Assembly: GCF_934754935.1 (NCBI RefSeq)
Contig: NZ_CAKVJB010000024.1
Span: 1 to 37,363, forward strand
Direction of reading: 5' to 3'
Length of the DNA: 37,363 nt
Origin: an uncultured Holdemanella sp.
Lineage (GTDB): Bacteria > Bacillota_I > Bacilli_A > Erysipelotrichales > Erysipelotrichaceae
The translations under genes and the position numbers were made by a program. The notes under the pieces were generated by a model. The model was not told the DNA's origin. It saw nothing but the letters and a program-made list of their open reading frames with translations, and did not search any database. Shown here one piece after another: positions 33,461 through 37,363 of the stretch (positions are counted from its first letter, which is position 1; every line of letters begins with the position of its first letter).

Positions 33461-34103
33461 GTCCCCTTCCTATGAAAGTCATAACAATAATATAACGAGT
33501 CACGATAAGTCTATCATAGTTTTTTAAATAAAGCTATACCTATATATGAATTTCCTATTATTTTTATATATGTCATAATTCATTTAATCTTTTTCATATC
33601 TTTCTCACATGAAACGTCATAAATTGTTTTAAGATTGAAAATGTGTTGTTTAAAACAATTCACTTTTCATATTTATATCACATGATTGCAATTATAAATT
33701 TCATATCTCATTTATTCAATTCATATGAGTGCGTATTTATAGTTTTTAATTTTCATATGACTGATAAATTTATATTTTCTCATCATATGAATCCCTATTT
33801 TTAACATTTCTAAATTCAGATTGGTTTTCAGATTTTTATTTTTTATATTTTTAAAATCACATGAATATATAAATACTTAAAAATAGATACGATTATTCAC
33901 ATTTTCTTCATATGATATGTCAGAATACTATTTCAAGACTTTCTACTTCTCCATGTGATTTTTATCTGAAAATATTTTAAAATTCCTTAAATAAGCGTTA
34001 TTCCTATTATTTATATAAAAATAAGTCGTTCATGTGTGATTAAATCATATGAACAAGTATTTTTATGTATGAATATTCCTTATTTAGTCACATATAATAA
34101 AAA
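33461..34103. other. AT-rich gene-free region with clustered TCAYRTGA palindromes
   Basis: No protein frame is credible in this stretch. It contains eight exact 8-bp palindrome-type sites: TCATATGA at 33721, 33753, 33783, 33908 and 34045, and TCACATGA at 33605, 33678 and 33857. Near matches are at 33951 (CCATGTGA) and 34030 (TCATGTGT). Spacing is irregular (30-140 bp), so this is not a CRISPR or tandem array. One perfect DnaA-box-like TTATTCACA lies at 33893-33901. The cluster lies upstream of the HTH/coiled-coil gene and downstream of recR. Confidence 0.75.
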
Positions 34104-34138
34104 AATCGTATGAAATATCATAAATACTTCATACGATT
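34097..34138 (-). terminator. Terminator of the tadA-dnaX-recR transcript
   Basis: On the minus strand AATCGTATGAA (34128-34138) pairs with TTCATACGATT (34104-34114), an 11-bp stem, followed by seven or more T. Confidence 0.85.
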
Positions 34139-34146
34139 AGGCATAT

Positions 34147-34734
34147 TTAAGAGCTTTTACGCCCTTCAAACGCTTTTAACAACGTCATAGCGTCTGTGTA
34201 GTCTAAATGGCTGCCTACAGGTATTCCATGAGCTAATCTTGACACTCTACACTTACCTTCTAAAAGCTTAGATATGTATAATGCGGTTGTCTCCCCTTCT
34301 ACAGTAGGATCCAATGCTAAAATAACTTCTTCTGTATTCTCGTTAACCCGTTTTAACAACGTCATAATATTTAATTGATCTGGTAAAACTCCCTTTTGTG
34401 TATTAATTAAACCATCAAGTATATGATATACGCCATTGTATTCTTGCATAGATTCAATTACTGATATATCTTTTGGGTTTTGTACAACACATATGATATT
34501 CTGATTACGATTTGAACTCTTACAGAACTCACATAGCTCATCTTCTGTTAAGTTACCACAACATGTACATTTTTTTACTTTCTTTTTTAGATTGGTTAAA
34601 GTTTCTGCCATTTCAGATATTTCATCATCAGACCAACCTAATACAGTAAATGCATATCTCTCAGCTGTCTTAGCACCTACTCCTGGTAATTTCTGAAATT
34701 CATATATTAAATCATCAAATGTTTTTGGATACAT
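34147..34734 (-). CDS. recR: Recombination mediator protein RecR
   Basis: 195 residues. The N-terminal helix-hairpin-helix reads FQKLPGVGAKTAERYAF. A C4 zinc site follows (CTCCG and CEFC), then the Toprim domain (IICVVQNPKDISVIE; LALDPTVEGETTALY) and the C-terminal ARGIPVG-like motif SRLAHGIPVGSHLDY. RecR loads RecA onto gapped DNA with RecO/RecF. It lies 10 bp behind dnaX, with AGAAGG overlapping the dnaX end. The ybaB/ebfC gene that usually sits between dnaX and recR is absent. Confidence 0.95.
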   Translation of the reverse strand: MYPKTFDDLIYEFQKLPGVGAKTAERYAFTVLGWSDDEISEMAETLTNLKKKVKKCTCCGNLTEDELCEFCKSSNRNQNIICVVQNPKDISVIESMQEYNGVYHILDGLINTQKGVLPDQLNIMTLLKRVNENTEEVILALDPTVEGETTALYISKLLEGKCRVSRLAHGIPVGSHLDYTDAMTLLKAFEGRKSS

Positions 34735-34744
34735 ATTTTACCTT

Positions 34745-36508
34745 CTAATCTTCTTTTATCTCAATATTAGGGAATAAACTTTTCATATGATCTTCTATAC
34801 TCATATTATTCTCTGTTATAGACTCTTTTCTTTTTAAATGAACTTGAAATGGTTCTGGAAGATTTCCACTAATCATCTTCTCTTTAAAAGTATCGAGAAC
34901 TCGTGCTTGTTGTGTTTTATCCAATGCAAATACTTTCTTTGCCTTTCCTAATAACACTTCCATAAAATCTTCATATCCATAGTTTAATTCAAATTCATTA
35001 ATTTGTTTTGCGAAGATTTCACTCGATGCACATACCACAATATAATTCGATCCACTTGCCATTATAATACTATTTCTTAATGATGCTGCGTATTTTCCAA
35101 ATTCCAAGCTTGATGTGAATTGTCCTATATTATTGAATTTAGTTGTATCTATGTTTCTTTCCATTTTATTGGCTCCAACAAGCAGTTGGACAACAAAATC
35201 ATCATTCAATATGATTTTATTATCTGTGTTTTCTGACTGTTTTAATGTTTCACGTGAAACATCAGAAATTTCAGATTTCTCAAAAACCTTATTTTTATCA
35301 ACTATTTCAACGTTTTTCTCAATAATATCTGAGTTATCAGAACCATCATCATATGACGTTTCATAATTATCTTCTTCTTCAATGTCCGAATTATTATCAT
35401 ATTCAGATTTAAATTTATTACTTTTTGGTTCATATGAATAACTAGAAATTTTTAATAAAGACGCTTCTAGATAATCCAATGCATTCGACGCATACGTATA
35501 TTTATTATATGTATCCATTAGTTCTTCCATACATTGAATTCTGAAATGAATAGGAGCGGATTTAAAATATTTCCGAATCATATCTTTGTTCATATCCGAT
35601 ACTAAAGTAGAATTTTCTGAATAATCTAGAATTAAACTATCTTTTAACATATGAATAAAGTCTGCTGTCAAACGTTTAATATCCATTCCCATATCTGAAT
35701 ATTTCTGAATATCTTTAATAAAACAATCTACATCTTTTTTATAAACTGAACTAAATAATTGACCAATATCTTCTGATGTTATGACACCATAAATTTTTCG
35801 AATATCATTCACATCAATATGAGATGTACAATATGCTACGCATTGATCCAAAATAGATAAAGCATCTCGCATACCTCCATCCGCAAGCTGTGCAATTAAT
35901 GTCAAACCATCTTGATCAATTTCTATTCCTTCATTTTTACAAACAACAGACAATCTGTATTTTATATCATTCACACTTACTTTATTGAAATCAAATCTTT
36001 GACAACGAGAAATAATCGTAGGCAATACTTTATTAGGTTCTGTTGTCGCAAATATAAAAATCACATGAGCCGGAGGTTCTTCTATTGTTTTTAACAAAGC
36101 ATTGAATGCTCCTGAAGTCATCATATGAACTTCATCAATAATGTAGATTTTGTATTTTCCTTGCATTGGTGCATACTTTACTTTATCAATTAAATTTCTT
36201 ACCTCATCAACTCCGTTATTACTAGCCGCATCTATTTCAATAATGTCTGGATGACTTCCATTTGCGGCCATTTTACAATTCTCGCAAATTCCACAAGGAG
36301 CATCTTGACTGTTCGTACAATTCAATGTCTTCGCAAATATTTTTGCGATTGAAGTTTTCCCTGTACCTCTAGGCCCACAAAATAAATAAGCATGCGCAAT
36401 ACGATTTTGAATAATCGCATTTTTTAATGTTTGAATTATATGTGTCTGACCAACAACTTCATCAAAATTACTTGGTCTATATTTTCTATATAACGCTTGA
36501 TATGCCAT
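34745..36508 (-). CDS. dnaX: DNA polymerase III gamma/tau subunit
   Basis: 587 residues. The AAA+ clamp-loader part has VGQTHIIQTL, P-loop GPRGTGKTSIAK, a C4 zinc module (CTNSQDAPCGICENC), Walker B IYIIDEVHMM, and the sensor-1 region FATTEPNKVLPTIISRCQRF. Domain III runs to ~360. A very acidic, low-complexity linker (~365-435, rich in D, E, N, S) joins it to a C-terminal tau-type domain. The linker codons for VSRET form a perfect parS site. No in-frame A-AAA-AAG slippery site is visible, so tau is probably the only product. Several TCAYRTGA sites also lie in this gene (34783, 35349, 35430, 36061, 36121). Confidence 0.95.
   Translation of the reverse strand: MAYQALYRKYRPSNFDEVVGQTHIIQTLKNAIIQNRIAHAYLFCGPRGTGKTSIAKIFAKTLNCTNSQDAPCGICENCKMAANGSHPDIIEIDAASNNGVDEVRNLIDKVKYAPMQGKYKIYIIDEVHMMTSGAFNALLKTIEEPPAHVIFIFATTEPNKVLPTIISRCQRFDFNKVSVNDIKYRLSVVCKNEGIEIDQDGLTLIAQLADGGMRDALSILDQCVAYCTSHIDVNDIRKIYGVITSEDIGQLFSSVYKKDVDCFIKDIQKYSDMGMDIKRLTADFIHMLKDSLILDYSENSTLVSDMNKDMIRKYFKSAPIHFRIQCMEELMDTYNKYTYASNALDYLEASLLKISSYSYEPKSNKFKSEYDNNSDIEEEDNYETSYDDGSDNSDIIEKNVEIVDKNKVFEKSEISDVSRETLKQSENTDNKIILNDDFVVQLLVGANKMERNIDTTKFNNIGQFTSSLEFGKYAASLRNSIIMASGSNYIVVCASSEIFAKQINEFELNYGYEDFMEVLLGKAKKVFALDKTQQARVLDTFKEKMISGNLPEPFQVHLKRKESITENNMSIEDHMKSLFPNIEIKED
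35246..35261. promoter_or_regulatory. parS: parS site (ParB/Spo0J binding), inside dnaX
   Basis: TGTTTCACGTGAAACA is a perfect 16-bp palindrome identical to the canonical bacterial parS sequence. It lies in the disordered linker of dnaX, where it encodes part of DVSRETL. ParB spreads from such sites to load SMC and segregate the origin region, so the site implies that this end of the window is origin-proximal. Confidence 0.9.
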
Positions 36509-36614
36509 TCGTTTATATCCTTTCTATATTGTTTTCCTGTATCTTATTTTATCATAGTTTTACTCATTTTATTTGATGTATTCTATATATATAAAAAGCA
36601 GAAATCAATCTGAA

Positions 36615-37085
36615 TTATGATTTCTGCTTCTTTTTCATATCTCTTTTCTTCTTAAAGAATTGCTTCAATAAATCTGAACATTCAGATTCTAGAATACCTT
36701 TCCGATATATTGGATGATGATTAAATTCAGATACTTCGAATAAATTTATACATGTGCCTACACAACCTCCTTTAGGATCTGTTGCTCCATAAACAACTTC
36801 TTTGATTCTAGATTGGATAATAGCACCTGCACACATAGGACATGGTTCCAAAGTTACATACAAAACACAATCTTCCAATCTCCATGTACCTAATTTTTTA
36901 CAAGCTTTTTGAATAGCCATGATTTCAGCATGTGCAATACTTTGTTGCAAAGTCTCTCGCTTATTATATCCACGAGCTATGATTTTATCATCTTTTACAA
37001 TAACACAACCAATAGGAACTTCATCATAGTCTTCTGCTTTCTTTGCCTGCTTGATAGCTTCCTTCATCCATTTCACATCATCCAT
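36615..37085 (-). CDS. tadA: tRNA adenosine(34) deaminase
   Basis: 156 residues, converting A34 to inosine in tRNA-Arg(ACG). The zinc site is complete: AHAEIMAI with the catalytic glutamate and PCPMCAGAI with the two cysteines. VPIGCVIV and YGATDPKGGCVGT are further TadA signatures. The C-terminus is lysine-rich (FFKKKRDMKKKQKS). GGGAAGGAATAAAATTT precedes the ATG. It lies between the SRP RNA and dnaX; in Bacillus the three are also adjacent but ordered tadA-scr-dnaX. Confidence 0.95.
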   Translation of the reverse strand: MDDVKWMKEAIKQAKKAEDYDEVPIGCVIVKDDKIIARGYNKRETLQQSIAHAEIMAIQKACKKLGTWRLEDCVLYVTLEPCPMCAGAIIQSRIKEVVYGATDPKGGCVGTCINLFEVSEFNHHPIYRKGILESECSDLLKQFFKKKRDMKKKQKS

Positions 37086-37135
37086 AAATTTTATTCCTTC
37101 CCATGTATATTATATATTTAATGATTATAGTGTAC

Positions 37136-37220
37136 AAAAAAACTACTACACATGATGGAGCTTACTTAAGGCTGCTTCGTTCCCGACCTGACCTGATTCA
37201 TAAGACATCATTGTAGTAGC
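37136..37220 (-). ncRNA. ffs: Small signal recognition particle RNA (4.5S-like)
   Basis: The minus strand contains CAGGTCAGGTCGGGAACGA followed by AGCAGCC, the conserved Ffh-binding hairpin with its GGAA loop and asymmetric internal loop. The flanks close into a long stem: CTACTACAATGATG at the 5' end pairs with CATCATGTGTAGTAG at the 3' end, followed by T7 as terminator. At ~85 nt it is the short type without an Alu domain. Ends are estimated from the stem and from the promoter. Confidence 0.92.
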
Positions 37221-37226
37221 TTAGTT

Positions 37227-37255
37227 ATTATATCAAATCCATTTTCAATTCGCAA
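37227..37255 (-). promoter_or_regulatory. Promoter of the SRP RNA
   Basis: On the minus strand TTGCGA (37250-37255) and a perfect TATAAT (37227-37232) are separated by 17 bp; the RNA would start ~7 bp downstream at about 37220. Confidence 0.75.
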
Positions 37256-37256
37256 T

Positions 37257-37279
37257 AGAAAAAGCTGTCAAATGACAGC
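37257..37279 (-). terminator. Terminator of the gene at the right edge
   Basis: On the minus strand GCTGTC-ATTT-GACAGC is followed by TTTTTC, immediately after a stop codon at 37281-37283. Confidence 0.6.
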
Positions 37280-37280
37280 C

Positions 37281-37363
37281 TTAAGGATCGGTAGTTCGAC
37301 AGTTGTAAAATCGTAAATATTCCAAATGTCGCTTATGTAGCGCTTTTTTTATGTCAAATTTTC
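37281..37363 (-). CDS. C-terminal end of an unidentified protein (partial)
   Basis: One minus-strand frame stays open from the window edge to a TAA at 37281-37283; its last residues read HLEYLRFYNCRTTDP. A terminator follows directly, which favours a real gene end. With only ~26 codons I cannot name the family, and a chance frame is possible. Confidence 0.35.
   Translation of the reverse strand, partial: KFDIKKALHKRHLEYLRFYNCRTTDP

Noticed and set aside
33893..33901. DnaA-box-like TTATTCACA in the palindrome-rich region, possible oriC
   Set aside because: Only one perfect box is present, and dnaA, dnaN and rpmH are not adjacent. The region is better described by the TCAYRTGA cluster.
33605..34052. 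CRISPR-like array
   Set aside because: The repeated unit is only 8 bp, spacing is irregular, and no cas genes are present.
35734..35740. A-AAA-AAG slippery heptamer in dnaX
   Set aside because: The heptamer on the minus strand is out of the required reading phase (codons are TAT AAA AAA GAT) and lies within domain III, so no gamma-producing frameshift is claimed.
37281..37300. tRNA-like GGTAGTTCGAC
   Set aside because: No acceptor or anticodon stem can be formed around it; the minus-strand open frame explains the segment better.

Overview
This is a low-GC Firmicutes chromosome segment. Gene content and gene style (F-type atp operon, mutS-mutL-miaA cluster, tadA-dnaX-recR next to a short SRP RNA, a LTA/WTA-type three-component glycosylation operon, very AT-rich intergenic DNA) suggest a gut-associated Erysipelotrichales-like bacterium. 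The taxon is inference. The dnaX-recR cluster carries a canonical ParB site (parS), so the right end is probably origin-proximal.

Layout. 1-2250: an IS200/IS605 element (tnpA and tnpB, minus strand) lies between the head and tail of a DUF4143-type AAA ATPase gene that has lost its middle; a 40-bp direct repeat flanks the locus. 2386-8400: an F1Fo ATP synthase operon (a, c, b, delta/alpha, gamma, beta, epsilon) with its own promoter and terminator. It has no stand-alone delta gene: a delta C-terminal domain is fused in frame to the front of alpha and the delta N-terminal domain is missing. 8617-11657: an ABC exporter (FtsX-like permease plus ATPase) behind a promoter with two identical-spacing palindromic operators. 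11688-11815: a candidate small RNA. 12089-13832: a SRAP/YedK-like protein and an intracellular GH29 fucosidase. 13829-17407: a GT2, GtrA and YfhO operon for lipid-linked envelope glycosylation. 17543-20757: a secreted PIG-L-like deacetylase followed by a response regulator and histidine kinase in one operon.

20867-22040: a DUF2798 membrane protein and YggS. 22027-30233: a six-gene minus-strand operon mutS-mutL-miaA-tcdA-dagK-CNNM/CorC. 30285-32909: a SEDS protein, NAD kinase and a CYTH phosphatase. 32906-34052: an HTH/coiled-coil protein with an aromatic-basic C-terminal tail and, upstream of it, about 690 bp of gene-free DNA holding eight exact copies of the palindrome TCAYRTGA; five more copies and the parS site lie in neighbouring dnaX. 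34104-37255: recR, dnaX, tadA and the SRP RNA. The last 80 bases hold the end of an unidentified minus-strand gene.

The two most interesting items are the delta(CTD)-alpha fusion of the ATP synthase, with a possible internal start that would also yield plain alpha, and the clustered palindromes beside an HTH/coiled-coil/amphipathic-tail protein near parS, which together look like a chromosome-anchoring or organising module.
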